A DNA stretch of 64,000 bases from Subtercola boreus (lineage in GTDB: Bacteria > Actinomycetota > Actinomycetes > Actinomycetales > Microbacteriaceae): the NCBI RefSeq assembly GCF_006716115.1, contig NZ_VFOO01000001.1, forward strand, positions 3,968,001 to 4,032,000. Direction: 5' to 3'. Shown in pieces: positions 48,636 to 57,512 of this stretch. Position 1 is the first letter of the stretch; the number at the start of each line of letters is the position of its first letter. The position numbers were made by a program, and so were the translations under genes. The notes beneath the pieces were generated by a model. The model had not been told where the DNA came from. It saw nothing but the letters and a program-made list of their open reading frames with translations, and searched no databases.

Positions 48636-48950
48636 TCAGCGGAACGGCACCGGGATGCTCGACGACGACGCCCAGGTTGTCACCGTCCGCACGCCGGGAA
48701 GACGGTTCTGGATGTTCGCCTCGAGGCTCGCGCAGCGCACCTCGAAATCGTTCCTGCTGTCAGCGACGACATCGAATCGCATCAACCGCGGTTCGCTCGT
48801 GACGAGCACGGTGCCGACGCCGGTGATCACCACGAGCATCTGGCTTCCCGAAAGCAGCAGGTGTTCGTGGTGCCTGCGGAGGTTCTGCGCGAGCAGGGGC
48901 AGTGCGCGAACGGACTCCGGGGTGCGGAGTGTTCCTGTCATGGCCAGCAT
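48636..48950 (-). CDS. Hypothetical protein, about 104 aa (weakly DUF2218-like)
   Basis: A small soluble protein starting at ATG 48950 or 48941. Its pattern (LAQNLRRHHEH, GVGTVLVTSEPRLMRFDVVADS, ASLEANIQNRL) loosely recalls DUF2218 proteins, alpha-beta proteins of unknown role, but the match is weak. It reads towards pit and ends 14 bp before the PHO-like box. No clear ribosome site. Function unknown. Confidence 0.5.
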   Translation of the reverse strand: MLAMTGTLRTPESVRALPLLAQNLRRHHEHLLLSGSQMLVVITGVGTVLVTSEPRLMRFDVVADSRNDFEVRCASLEANIQNRLPGVRTVTTWASSSSIPVPFR

Positions 48951-49017
48951 GGTCCGACTCTGCCGGTGGCAGGTGGCGCGCAGGTGAACGGAAGCTGGGG
49001 ACCACCTGTCAGAGCTG

Positions 49018-49689
49018 TTACCGATCTGTTACATCTGCGGTCGGTCGGGTGATGAAGAGGCGGTCGAGAAAGTCTGCCGTGCCCGCGATCGTCACCCGGT
49101 CGGTACCGAGGTCGAGGGCCGCCGCCGCCCAGGCCCGGTGGGGGTCGTCGATGCGGAGCACCGGAACGGTGCCGCCGTCGACGAAGATGCGGTCGTGTCG
49201 GCGACGCATGTCCGACACCCAGTGCGTCGTTCGCAGCAGTTGCTCCTCCCACGGGGAAGTGGCGCCACCGCGTTGCGGTACCGGCACGCGCAGCCGATCG
49301 TTCCGCACGAGGTAGGACACCGCGTGCTCGGTGAGGTCGGACCGGGCACCGTCGAGGCGGGCATCCGAGACACCGACGCTCGGCACACGGCCCGTGCGGA
49401 TGGACGCCGAGGATGGTCGCCGACCATGCATCCGCGCGCCCGCGTAGAAGACTTCGAGCCGAACCGGGCTGCCGGGGCCGAATGTGGCGCGCATTCCCGA
49501 GGGGGGCAGTCCTTCGCCGGGCGCGACAGTGAGTGCGGGGCGCGTTCTGCCCAGTCGGCGGAGCGCCTCTGCGCTGTACGGAACGTCGGGGTCGGCCGCT
49601 CGACCGAAGAGGGCCTCCGCATGGGAGATTTCGGGAGCAAACCTTTCATCCGACAGGCGAACCAGTTCTTCGAACAGCGATTTGACCAC
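49018..49689 (-). CDS. Hypothetical protein, 223 aa
   Basis: A soluble protein starting at GTG 49689, Arg-rich, with no signal or membrane segment. The N-terminal part (LFEELVRLSDERFAP) is helical; the middle (LTVAPGEGLPPSGMRATFG) is mixed; a late segment (RTTHWVSDMRRRHDRIFVDGGTVPVLRID) looks like two strands and a helix. It lies between a small hypothetical gene and iclR, all reading leftward. I do not recognise any family. The codon pattern (GC-rich third positions) supports a real gene. Confidence 0.55.
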   Translation of the reverse strand: MVKSLFEELVRLSDERFAPEISHAEALFGRAADPDVPYSAEALRRLGRTRPALTVAPGEGLPPSGMRATFGPGSPVRLEVFYAGARMHGRRPSSASIRTGRVPSVGVSDARLDGARSDLTEHAVSYLVRNDRLRVPVPQRGGATSPWEEQLLRTTHWVSDMRRRHDRIFVDGGTVPVLRIDDPHRAWAAAALDLGTDRVTIAGTADFLDRLFITRPTADVTDR

Positions 49690-49777
49690 CTGAAAACTGT
49701 ACTACTGCGACATCCCAGCGGAGCGAGCCCGCAGCGGCCCCAGGCCGACCTCCTGACCGCCTGCAGACGCCGCGCAC

Positions 49778-50641
49778 TCACCCGCGAGTCGACCCGGCGC
49801 CGAGCTCGGCCGAGAGCTGCTCGGCGATCTCGGAGACCAGTCGCCCCGCGGCATCCAGGTGTCGGCCGAGGCGTGCTTTCGGCGCGCTCACATTGATCGC
49901 GGCGACGATGTTGCCCCGGAAATCGAAGACCGGTGCCGAGACGCCGACGACCCCCATTTCGAACTCTTCATCGACGCTCGCGAATCCGCGGCGACGGATG
50001 CGGCCGATCTCCGCCAGAAGGCTCTCGAAATCCGTGATCAGCGGGTTGCCGCCCTGGGCAGCTGGTGCAGGAGGAAGCCCCGCGGAGGGTGCGACCACGG
50101 GGGCGACAGGCCCCGTCACAGCGCGGTCGTTGCCGTGTCGGTCGTACCAGCCCCGGATGTCGGCATCGTTCCAGTCGCTGATCAGCACCCGGCCGGCCGA
50201 CGTCATCCAGGCGGCCACGCTGACGCCCTCCCAGGCGATGCCGCGGAAGGCGTGTTCGCTGAGCTGGCTGCTGAGCGTGAGCACACTGTCGCCGCGCAGC
50301 ACGCAGAGGTGGGCTGTCTCGTGGGTGGCCGAGACCACGCGGCGGAGGAAGGGCACGGCCTCCCGCACGAGCCGGGACTCGAGGGTGCGGGCAGCCAGCG
50401 CGTAGAGCTGGTAGCCGAGCCGGTAGGTGAGGGTGGCGGGGTCGCGGGCGACGAGGCCCGCGTCGGCGAGGGTCGCGAGGGTGCGGGACACCTGGCCCTT
50501 GTCGCGGCCGACGAGTTCGGCCAGGCGCACGACCCCCAGCCCGCTGGATTCCTCGGCCTCGGGGGATCCGAGCACCTCGAGCAGTTCGAGGTCGCGGCGG
50601 AGGCCGGCGGAGTTCCGGCGAGGGGTGGGTGCGGCATCCAT
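49778..50641 (-). CDS. IclR-family transcriptional regulator
   Basis: A 287-residue protein from ATG 50641. The winged helix (about 15-80) includes LAELVGRDKGQVSRTLATLADAGLV. The effector domain follows (ETAHLCVLRGDSVLTL, GFASVDEEFEMGVVGVSAPVFD, VAAINVSAPKARL), with the typical C-terminal helix SEIAEQLSAEL. It is divergent from a transporter/catabolic operon across a 144-bp gap that holds a palindrome, so it probably regulates that operon and itself in response to the pathway substrate. A Pro/Ala-rich loop (about 170-195) is inserted in the sensor domain. Confidence 0.92.
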   Translation of the reverse strand: MDAAPTPRRNSAGLRRDLELLEVLGSPEAEESSGLGVVRLAELVGRDKGQVSRTLATLADAGLVARDPATLTYRLGYQLYALAARTLESRLVREAVPFLRRVVSATHETAHLCVLRGDSVLTLSSQLSEHAFRGIAWEGVSVAAWMTSAGRVLISDWNDADIRGWYDRHGNDRAVTGPVAPVVAPSAGLPPAPAAQGGNPLITDFESLLAEIGRIRRRGFASVDEEFEMGVVGVSAPVFDFRGNIVAAINVSAPKARLGRHLDAAGRLVSEIAEQLSAELGAGSTRG

Positions 50642-50670
50642 TCGCCCACCGTAGACCCGTGGTTGGCATA

Positions 50671-50690
50671 TGCACAACAGCTGTTGCGCA
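50671..50690. promoter_or_regulatory. Palindromic operator between iclR and the catabolic operon
   Basis: TGCACAACAGCTGTTGCGCA is a 20-bp inverted repeat with a perfect 12-bp core CAACAGCTGTTG. It lies 29 bp from the iclR start and 95 bp before the permease gene. The size and TGC-rich ends are like IclR-family operators. Confidence 0.65.
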
Positions 50691-50785
50691 AAAGAACACC
50701 GCGCCCGTAGTGTCGACGTGTCGCACCGACCTCCACGACCTCGTGGCGGTCACCACTCAACGAAGAGCAAAGGAGCTGTGCGTTC

Positions 50786-51451
50786 ATGACCGGATTCGAC
50801 TTTCCGGGCCTCCTGGCCTTCTGGGGAAAGCGTTACGACGACATTCTGGGGCTGATCGGCGAACACCTGCTGGTGGTCGCGGTGGCCCTCCTGCTCGCCA
50901 CCATCCTCGGTGTTGGGATCGGGCTGCTCGTCTGGAACAGCCCCGTCGGCCGTTCGCTGGCCGTCACCAGTGCCGCCGTGATCCTGACGATCCCCTCGCT
51001 CGCCCTCCTGGCGGCGATGATCCCCCTCTTCGGGCTCGGCTGGGTGCCCACGCTGATCGGTCTGACCCTGTATTCACTGCTGCCGATCATCCGGAACACG
51101 GTCGTCGGCCTCCGCGAGGTGAGCCCCGCGATCATGGAGTCGGCCACAGGGATGGGGCTCTCGCCCGGGGCGGTGCTGCTGCGCATCCAGCTCCCCATGG
51201 CGTGGCCGGTGATCGTCACCGGCGTGCGGGTCGCGGCCCAGCTCACGATCGGTATCGCGGCGATCGGCGCCTACGTCGGCGGGCCGGGCCTCGGCCAGAT
51301 GATCTTCCAGGGCCTCAGCTCGCTCGGATCGAAGAACGCCCTCAACTACGCACTCACCGGCACCCTCGGTGTCATCGTTCTGGCCCTCATCGTCGACGGC
51401 CTGTTCACACTCATCACGAAAACGACCACCTCGAAGGGATTGAGGGCCTGA
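50786..51451 (+). CDS. Osmoprotectant/betaine-type ABC transporter permease 1
   Basis: A 221-residue permease with five or six membrane segments. The conserved loop is ESATGMGLSPGAVLLRIQLP (EAA motif) and the end of the channel reads IGIAAIGAYVGGPGLGQMI, as in OpuCB/YehW-type permeases for glycine betaine and related quaternary amines. AAAGGAG precedes ATG 50786. It is the first gene of the operon controlled by the divergent iclR. A second permease of the same type (52544) suggests a heterodimeric channel. Confidence 0.9.
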   Translation: MTGFDFPGLLAFWGKRYDDILGLIGEHLLVVAVALLLATILGVGIGLLVWNSPVGRSLAVTSAAVILTIPSLALLAAMIPLFGLGWVPTLIGLTLYSLLPIIRNTVVGLREVSPAIMESATGMGLSPGAVLLRIQLPMAWPVIVTGVRVAAQLTIGIAAIGAYVGGPGLGQMIFQGLSSLGSKNALNYALTGTLGVIVLALIVDGLFTLITKTTTSKGLRA

Positions 51452-51452
51452 C

Positions 51453-52547
51453 ATGACCGACCCCACAACGGACACCGGCGGTTCCCGCATTCTGGGCGGA
51501 CGCGCCACCGAGGCGACCATCCGCACCACGACCACCATCACCACCGTGAAGAACACCAGCGGTGCGCACATCGAGCTGAAGAACGTGAACAAGGTCTACG
51601 GCGAGCAGACCGTGCCCGCGGTCGAGAACTTCTCGATGGACGTCGAACCGGGCGAGCTGATCATGTTCGTCGGCCCGTCCGGCTGCGGCAAGACCACCAC
51701 GATGAAGATGATCAACCGCATCATCGAGCCCACCTCCGGGTCGATCACGGTCGACGGGCGCGATGTGCTGTCGCTGAACCCGAACGAGCTGCGCCGGCAC
51801 ATCGGCTACGTCATCCAGCAGATCGGCCTCTTCCCGCACATGACGATCGCCGAGAACATCTCGGTCGTGCCGAAGCTGCTCGGCTGGTCGAAGGAGAAGA
51901 CCCGGAACCGGGTGGATGAGTTGCTCTCCGTGGTGCAGCTCGACCCGAAGACGTTCGCGGACCGCTACCCGAAGCAGCTCTCCGGCGGGCAGCAGCAGCG
52001 CGTCGGAGTGGCACGGGCGCTCGCCGCCGACCCGCCCGTGATGCTGATGGACGAGCCGTTCGGCGCGACCGACCCGATCACCCGCGAGAAGCTGCAGGTG
52101 GAGTTCCTGCGCCTCCAGGAGTCGATCGGCAAGACGATCATCTTCGTGACGCACGACTTCGACGAGGCGGTCCGGCTCGGCGACCGCATCGCGGTGCTCA
52201 GCGACCGGTCGAAGATCGAGCAGTTCGACACCCCCGCGAACATCCTGCGGGCGCCGGCCAACGACTATGTCGCCTCGTTCATCGGGCACGGGGCTGCGCT
52301 CAAACGTCTCGCGCTGATTCCGCTCTACGACGCCCTGCTCGGTCGGGCACCGGATGCCCGGGGGAGCGCGACACTGCCGGAGACCGATTCGCTGCGGGAC
52401 GCCCTCGACCTGCTCGTGCTCACCGGACTGCCGGCCATCGGGGTCACCGACGCCGGCGGGAAGGTCGTGGCATCCGTCACCGTCGACCAGATCTCGGCCG
52501 AACTCGGCGACGACGTGCCCGACGGGATGCCGGGGGCGCGCTCATGA
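51453..52547 (+). CDS. Betaine-type ABC transporter ATP-binding protein
   Basis: A 364-residue ATPase. An N-terminal Thr-rich head (1-40) precedes the nucleotide-binding domain with GPSGCGKTTTMKMINRI, the Q loop IGYVIQQIGLFPHMTI (double-Gln, typical for OpuA/ProV), LSGGQQQRVGVARAL and LLMDEP-type LMDEPFGATDP. The C-terminal 80 residues look like a CBS-type regulatory portion (LLVLTGLPAIGVTDAGGKVVASVT). It starts one base after permease 1 and overlaps permease 2 by four bases. Confidence 0.92.
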   Translation: MTDPTTDTGGSRILGGRATEATIRTTTTITTVKNTSGAHIELKNVNKVYGEQTVPAVENFSMDVEPGELIMFVGPSGCGKTTTMKMINRIIEPTSGSITVDGRDVLSLNPNELRRHIGYVIQQIGLFPHMTIAENISVVPKLLGWSKEKTRNRVDELLSVVQLDPKTFADRYPKQLSGGQQQRVGVARALAADPPVMLMDEPFGATDPITREKLQVEFLRLQESIGKTIIFVTHDFDEAVRLGDRIAVLSDRSKIEQFDTPANILRAPANDYVASFIGHGAALKRLALIPLYDALLGRAPDARGSATLPETDSLRDALDLLVLTGLPAIGVTDAGGKVVASVTVDQISAELGDDVPDGMPGARS

Positions 52548-53335
52548 CGTTCGAGGCGGTGATCGAGCGCGACGTGAGTGTCGCCCCCGCCGAGCTCGGG
52601 GTGCGCCGGGCCCGGTTCTGGACGCTCCGGCGCATCGCCACCCCGATCGTGATCCTGCTGGTGCTGCTGGCCCTGTTCGTCTGGATCCAGACCCTCGAGA
52701 TCGACTCGATCATGGCGCGCACGCTGAACGTCGACTACATCCTGCTGCGCACGAGGGAGCACCTCGAGCTGACGTTCATCGCTTCGGCGCTGGTGGCCGT
52801 GCTGGCGATCCCCGCGGGCATCGTGGCCAGTCGCACGAGGTCGCGGATCCTGCGCGGCACGATCCTGACGATCGCGAACATCGGACAGGCGACGCCGGCC
52901 ATCGGCTTCATCATCCTGCTCGCGATCATCTGGCAGATCGGCTTCCAGACCGCGCTCATCGCGCTCGTGGCGTACTCGTTCCTGCCGGTGCTCCGGAACA
53001 CGATGGTCGGTCTCTCGCAGATCGACGCCAGTGTCACGGAGTCGGCGCGCGGGATGGGCATGACTCCCGGCCAGGTTCTGATGCGCATCGAGCTGCCGCT
53101 CGCGGTTCCGGTGATCCTCGCCGGTCTCCGAACGTCTCTCGTGTTCTGCGTCGGGGTCGCCACGGTCGCCACCTTCATCGACGCCGGCGGTCTCGGCGAC
53201 ATGATCGTCAACGGGCTGAAGCTGCAGCGCTTCCCCGTGCTGATCACCGGAGCCGTGCTCGTCTCCTGCATCGCCCTGCTGATCGACTGGCTCGCCAGCA
53301 TCGCCGAAGACCTGTTGCGCCCGAAGGGCGTCTGA
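52544..53335 (+). CDS. Osmoprotectant/betaine-type ABC transporter permease 2
   Basis: A 263-residue permease, ATG 52544 overlapping the ATPase stop. A cytosolic head of 25 residues is followed by six hydrophobic segments. Family loops are RGTILTIANIGQATPAIGF, ESARGMGMTPGQVLMRIELP (EAA) and VGVATVATFIDAGGLGDMI. It pairs with the 221-residue permease. A 49-bp gap leads to the binding-protein gene. Confidence 0.9.
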   Translation: MTFEAVIERDVSVAPAELGVRRARFWTLRRIATPIVILLVLLALFVWIQTLEIDSIMARTLNVDYILLRTREHLELTFIASALVAVLAIPAGIVASRTRSRILRGTILTIANIGQATPAIGFIILLAIIWQIGFQTALIALVAYSFLPVLRNTMVGLSQIDASVTESARGMGMTPGQVLMRIELPLAVPVILAGLRTSLVFCVGVATVATFIDAGGLGDMIVNGLKLQRFPVLITGAVLVSCIALLIDWLASIAEDLLRPKGV

Positions 53336-53384
53336 CCCTCTCCCTCACCACCCCTCACCACCTCTCCCACACAGAAAGAGCACC

Positions 53385-54329
53385 ATGAACACCAAACGAA
53401 CCACAGGGCTCCTGGCCGTCCTGGCCGTCGGCGCACTCGCCCTCACCGCCTGCGCGGGGGGAAGCAGTGCCGCTTCCTCCTCGGGCAAGGATGACGAACT
53501 CGCCGGGCTCTCCGGTGACATCGGAGCGAAGGACTTCTCCGAGCAGTACATCCTCGCGAACATCACCAGCCAGCTCTTCAACGCCCACGGCGCCGACACC
53601 AAGGCCAACACGAGCGTCGTCGGGTCCGCCAACGTGCGGGCCGCTCTCGTCAGCGACCAGTTCCTCGGCTACTGGGAGTACACCGGCACGTCATGGATCA
53701 CCTACAACAACAACACGACCCCGGTGCAGGGCGAGCAGGCCCAGTTCGACGCCACCAAGAAGGCTGACGCCGCCAACGGCATCGCGTGGCTCGATCCGGC
53801 ACCGCTGAACAACACCTATGCCTTCGCGATCCTCTCCGACAAGGCGAAGGAGCTCGGCGTCACAAAGCTCAGCGACATCGCAAAGCTCCCTGTCGCTGAG
53901 CAGACGTTCTGCATCGAGAGCGAATTCTCGACCCGCGACGACGGCTGGCCCGGCGTCAAGAAGGCCTATGGTCTGGATGCCGTACCCGACTCGAACGTCG
54001 CGCTGCTCGACACCGGAGTGATCTACACGACCACGGCGAAGGGCGACACCTGCAACTTCGGTGAGGTCTTCCAGACGGACGGCCGGATCCCGGCTCTCGG
54101 GCTGACCGTGATGCAGGACGACAAGTCGTTCTTCCCGGTCTACCAGGGTGCGTTCACTGTGAAGCAGACCACGCTCGACAAGTACCCCGGCATGGCCGAC
54201 GTGATCGCGCTCGTCTCGAGCAAGCTCACCACCGAGGAGATGCAGAAGCTGAACGCCAAGGCCGATGTCGACGGTGACGACCCCGCCGACATCGCGGAGG
54301 AATGGCTGACCGAGCAGGGCCTCATCTGA
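53385..54329 (+). CDS. Betaine-type ABC transporter substrate-binding lipoprotein
   Basis: A 314-residue lipoprotein with lipobox LTAC (Cys23). The mature part begins with GAKDFSEQYILANITSQLF, the strongly conserved opening of OpuBC/OsmF/ProX-type proteins, and continues LGYWEYTGTSWITY. These bind quaternary ammonium compounds in an aromatic box. Several Tyr and Trp residues are available here. A single base overlap (TGATG) joins it to the Fae-like gene, so transport and catabolism are co-expressed. The exact ligand is unknown. Confidence 0.92.
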   Translation: MNTKRTTGLLAVLAVGALALTACAGGSSAASSSGKDDELAGLSGDIGAKDFSEQYILANITSQLFNAHGADTKANTSVVGSANVRAALVSDQFLGYWEYTGTSWITYNNNTTPVQGEQAQFDATKKADAANGIAWLDPAPLNNTYAFAILSDKAKELGVTKLSDIAKLPVAEQTFCIESEFSTRDDGWPGVKKAYGLDAVPDSNVALLDTGVIYTTTAKGDTCNFGEVFQTDGRIPALGLTVMQDDKSFFPVYQGAFTVKQTTLDKYPGMADVIALVSSKLTTEEMQKLNAKADVDGDDPADIAEEWLTEQGLI

Positions 54330-54844
54330 TGACGGGCCTCCAACTGGGCGAGAGCTTCATCGGCGATGGCGTGAATGCGGCCCACGTCAACACGGTCTTC
54401 GGCGACCGCGAAGGCCCCGCCGGTGTCGCCTGGGCCACGGCCCTCGCGACGCCGAGCGCCGGCCACGTGCCGTTCGTGACGGTGCTGCGGCCCTCCCTCC
54501 CGGTGAAGCCGCTGACGCTCTTCGTCACCAAGTCGGCCCCGGCCTCGGATGAGCACGGTCTGCTCATCTGGGGCCCGGCCCAGGCCGGCATCGCCGCCGG
54601 TGTCGCGGATGCCCTGGCCGACGGCATCGTCTCCCGGGAGCAGGCAGACAGCCACGCCATCATCGCGGCGGTCTGGGTGAACCCCGGCGCCGACGATGCG
54701 GAGCAGGTCTACGAGAACAACCGGCTCTCGGTGCGCACCGCCCTCGAGAACGGCGCGCGGCTGCTGCCGTCGACCGACGATGTGATCGCTGCCCGCGACT
54801 CCGCCACCAACCCGTTCTACACACCGAAGGCCAGAGCCACATGA
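54329..54844 (+). CDS. Formaldehyde-activating enzyme (Fae)-like protein
   Basis: A 171-residue protein starting at ATG 54329. The whole length follows the Fae pattern: GESFIGDGVNAAHVNTVFG, LRPSLPVKPLTLFVTKSAP, GPAQAGIAAGVADALADGI and ENNRLSVRTALENG. The catalytic His (His19), Lys68 and Gln85 of the Fae active site are kept; the Asp near the His is Asn here (HVN). Fae condenses formaldehyde with tetrahydromethanopterin in methylotrophs. No genes for that cofactor are visible, and the organism type is not known to make it. The protein may handle formaldehyde from N-demethylation with another acceptor, or catalyse another aldehyde reaction. Confidence 0.85.
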   Translation: MTGLQLGESFIGDGVNAAHVNTVFGDREGPAGVAWATALATPSAGHVPFVTVLRPSLPVKPLTLFVTKSAPASDEHGLLIWGPAQAGIAAGVADALADGIVSREQADSHAIIAAVWVNPGADDAEQVYENNRLSVRTALENGARLLPSTDDVIAARDSATNPFYTPKARAT

Positions 54845-55944
54845 AGATCACCGAGATCCGCCTCACGCGGATGGTGCTGCCGTTGGATCCGCCGTTCAAC
54901 GCCGCCTGGGATCCCGAACCCCGTCGCCAGTTTCCCGCGACGCTGGTCGAGGTCTTCACCGACGAGGGCGTCACCGGAGTCGGATCGGGTGACACGATGG
55001 ACGGCTTCGACGCCTACCGGGACCTCTTCATCGGAACCGACCCGCTGCAGATCCTGAACCAGGTGCGCCGCATCGAGACGATCAACTTCCACGGCGGCCG
55101 CTACTGGCCGCTCGAGGCCGCGCTCTGGGACATCATCGGCAAGGTCGCGGGACTCCCGGTCAGCGTGCTCTTCGGCGGGGCGCGCGACCGGCTGCCGGCC
55201 TACGCCTCGTCGGGGGAGCTGAAGAGCCCCGAAGCGCGCGCCGAATCGGCGCTCGCCGCCCGCGAGCTCGGCTTCCGCGCAATGAAGATCCGCATCGCCC
55301 GGAATGCGCTCGCCGAGGGCGTGGAGGCGGTGCGCTGCACCCGTGAGGCCGTCGGGCCCGACTTCGACCTGATGGTCGACCTCAACCAGATGTGGCGGAT
55401 GTCGGGAGACATCGACGCAGCGCTCCCGCTCGCCCGCGTGCAGCAGGTCGCCGCCGAACTCGTCGACCTCGGCGTGCTGTGGCTCGAAGAGCCGCTGCCC
55501 CAGGTCGATGTCGCCGGCGCGCAGCGCGTGCGGGCCCAGACGGGCATCCAGATCGCCGGCGGGGAGATGGTGCGGTCGCTCCCCGAGATCATGGCCCTCA
55601 TCGAGCAGGATGCCTTCGACATCTACCAGCCCGACGTCGCCCTCGCGGTGGGCATGCACCGCGCCCGCCAGGTCGCCGAGTCGGCGAACCTCCGTCACCG
55701 CGCCTTCACCCCGCACACCTGGAGCAACGGGCTCGGCCTGCTGGCGAACCTGCATGTCGCGGCGGGTGTGGATGCCGGGCCGTACCTCGAGTTCCCTTTC
55801 GACCCGCCGGGCTGGACCCCGGAGCGGCGCGACTTCTTCATGGAGCCGCTCATGATCGACGCGCAGGGCGACCTCGTCGTGCCGTCGGCACCGGGCCTCG
55901 GCGTCACGATCGACCGCGAGGCCGTGGCCTGCTACACCGTCTGA
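54841..55944 (+). CDS. Enolase-superfamily (mandelate racemase/muconate lactonizing type) enzyme
   Basis: A 367-residue barrel enzyme. The base Lys149 is in MKIRIAR (K-x-R), the metal ligands are Asp180 (LMVDLNQ), Glu216 (WLEEPLP) and Glu242 (AGGEMV), and the second base is His292 (FTPHTWSNGLGL) with Asp265. These place it in the mandelate racemase subgroup, whose members dehydrate or epimerise hydroxy or sugar acids. Enolase-superfamily epimerases also act on betaine-type amino acids, which would fit the transporter. ATGA overlap with the Fae-like gene. Substrate not determined. Confidence 0.88.
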   Translation: MKITEIRLTRMVLPLDPPFNAAWDPEPRRQFPATLVEVFTDEGVTGVGSGDTMDGFDAYRDLFIGTDPLQILNQVRRIETINFHGGRYWPLEAALWDIIGKVAGLPVSVLFGGARDRLPAYASSGELKSPEARAESALAARELGFRAMKIRIARNALAEGVEAVRCTREAVGPDFDLMVDLNQMWRMSGDIDAALPLARVQQVAAELVDLGVLWLEEPLPQVDVAGAQRVRAQTGIQIAGGEMVRSLPEIMALIEQDAFDIYQPDVALAVGMHRARQVAESANLRHRAFTPHTWSNGLGLLANLHVAAGVDAGPYLEFPFDPPGWTPERRDFFMEPLMIDAQGDLVVPSAPGLGVTIDREAVACYTV

Positions 55945-55989
55945 CCCGCACCCGCCCACTCCCGCCCTTCTCCTCTACAGAAAGCACTC

Positions 55990-57489
55990 ATGACCGACTG
56001 GATCGCGGCCGCCGCCGCACTGCGCCCGGAGACCCGGCTCTTCGTCGACGGGGAGTTCCGCCCGTCGAGCAACGGGGGGACCTTCGACACGATCGCGCCG
56101 CGCGACGGGATGGTCTTCGCCTCCGTCAGCTCTGCGAACGAAGAGGACGTCGACCGCGCCGTGCGCGGCGCTGCCGCCGCCTTCGAGAGCGGCGTGTGGT
56201 CCCGCGCCGACCGGCGTACCCGCCAGGCCGTGCTGCTTCGGCTCGCAGACCTCATGCTCGAGAACCGCGAGGAGCTGGCACTGCTCGAGTCCCTCGACTC
56301 CGGGCATCCGATCGGCGACGCGCTGAACGTCGACGTGCCGAACGCCGCCCGCACCGTGCGCTGGTACGCCGAGGCGCTCGACAAGGTCTACGACGAGATC
56401 GCTCCGACCCCGGAGAACGCGCTCGCCCTGGTGAGCCGCGAACCGCTCGGTGTGGTCGGGGCGGTCGTGCCGTGGAACTACCCGCTGATCATCACGGCGT
56501 GGAAGATCGCGCCGGCGCTCGCGGCCGGCAACTCGGTCGTGCTGAAGCCCGCCGAGCTCACGAGCCTGTCGGCCTTGAAGCTCGCCGAGCTGGCCGCCCA
56601 GGCGGGGCTTCCCGCGGGCGTGCTTCAGGTCGTGCCCGGGCTCGGCCGGCAGGCCGGACAGGCGCTGGGGAGACATCCACAGGTCGACAAGATCGCCTTC
56701 ACGGGGTCGCCCGCCGTCGGCCGCGGCTTCCTCACGTATGCGGGGGAGTCGAACGGCAAGCAGGTCTCGCTCGAACTCGGCGGCAAGTCGGCCCAGCTCG
56801 TGCTCGCTGACGTCGAGGACCTCGATGCCTGCGCGTCGGCCGTCGCCTGGGGCATCTTCTACAACGCCGGCCAGACCTGCCACGGGGGCAGTCGGCTGGT
56901 GGCGGATGCCCGGGTGCACGACGAGCTGGTCGAGAAGGTGATCGCCGTGGGGTCATCGCTCGTGCAGGGCGACCCGCTCGACGAGGGCACCCAGCTCGGC
57001 ACGATCGCGAGCAGTGTGCAGCTGGATCGGGTTCTCGCGTACACGGAGGTCGCCCGCGCAGAGGGCGCGACCGTGCACGGCGGTGGGCGTCTCCGCCCGG
57101 AGGGGCTGGGCGACGGCTACTACGTCGAGCCCACGGTGTTCGACCACGTCGACAACTCCTCGCGCATCGGGCAGGAGGAGATCTTCGGGCCCGCGCTCTC
57201 GGTCTCGGTCGTGGATGGCGCGGCTGAGGGGGTGCGGGTGGCCAACGAGAGCGCCTACGGCCTGGCCGCGAGCGTCTGGACGAGCGACCTCCGCACCGCG
57301 CACCGGGTCGCCCGCGATCTGCGTGCCGGAACCGTGTGGGTCAACACCTTCGACGTCGCCGACGTCATCACCCCGTTCGGCGGTGTGAAGCAGTCCGGCG
57401 CGGGCCGCGACCGCTCGCTGCACGCCTTCGACAGCTACACGTCGCTGAAGACCACCTGGATCGACATCGCTCCGGGTTCGAACTACTGA
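55990..57489 (+). CDS. NAD(P)-dependent aldehyde dehydrogenase 1
   Basis: A 499-residue cytoplasmic enzyme. Motifs are VVPWNYPLIITAWKIAPALA, FTGSPAVGRGF, LELGGKSAQLV (general base Glu) and NAGQTCHGGSRL (nucleophile Cys near 299), then EEIFGPALSV. It oxidises an aldehyde to the acid. The typical betaine-aldehyde dehydrogenase motif is similar but the substrate cannot be fixed. It follows the enolase-type gene by 45 bp; an ACAGAAAG ribosome site precedes ATG 55990. One of two aldehyde dehydrogenases in the operon. Confidence 0.93.
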   Translation: MTDWIAAAAALRPETRLFVDGEFRPSSNGGTFDTIAPRDGMVFASVSSANEEDVDRAVRGAAAAFESGVWSRADRRTRQAVLLRLADLMLENREELALLESLDSGHPIGDALNVDVPNAARTVRWYAEALDKVYDEIAPTPENALALVSREPLGVVGAVVPWNYPLIITAWKIAPALAAGNSVVLKPAELTSLSALKLAELAAQAGLPAGVLQVVPGLGRQAGQALGRHPQVDKIAFTGSPAVGRGFLTYAGESNGKQVSLELGGKSAQLVLADVEDLDACASAVAWGIFYNAGQTCHGGSRLVADARVHDELVEKVIAVGSSLVQGDPLDEGTQLGTIASSVQLDRVLAYTEVARAEGATVHGGGRLRPEGLGDGYYVEPTVFDHVDNSSRIGQEEIFGPALSVSVVDGAAEGVRVANESAYGLAASVWTSDLRTAHRVARDLRAGTVWVNTFDVADVITPFGGVKQSGAGRDRSLHAFDSYTSLKTTWIDIAPGSNY

Positions 57490-57512
57490 CCACTCTTGAG
57501 AAAGTGACTGAA

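Noticed and set aside
53385-54329. Overlapping leftward frames in the binding-protein gene as a toxin or regulator
   Set aside because: They are antisense to a lipoprotein with clear OsmF/ProX motifs and show no domain of their own.
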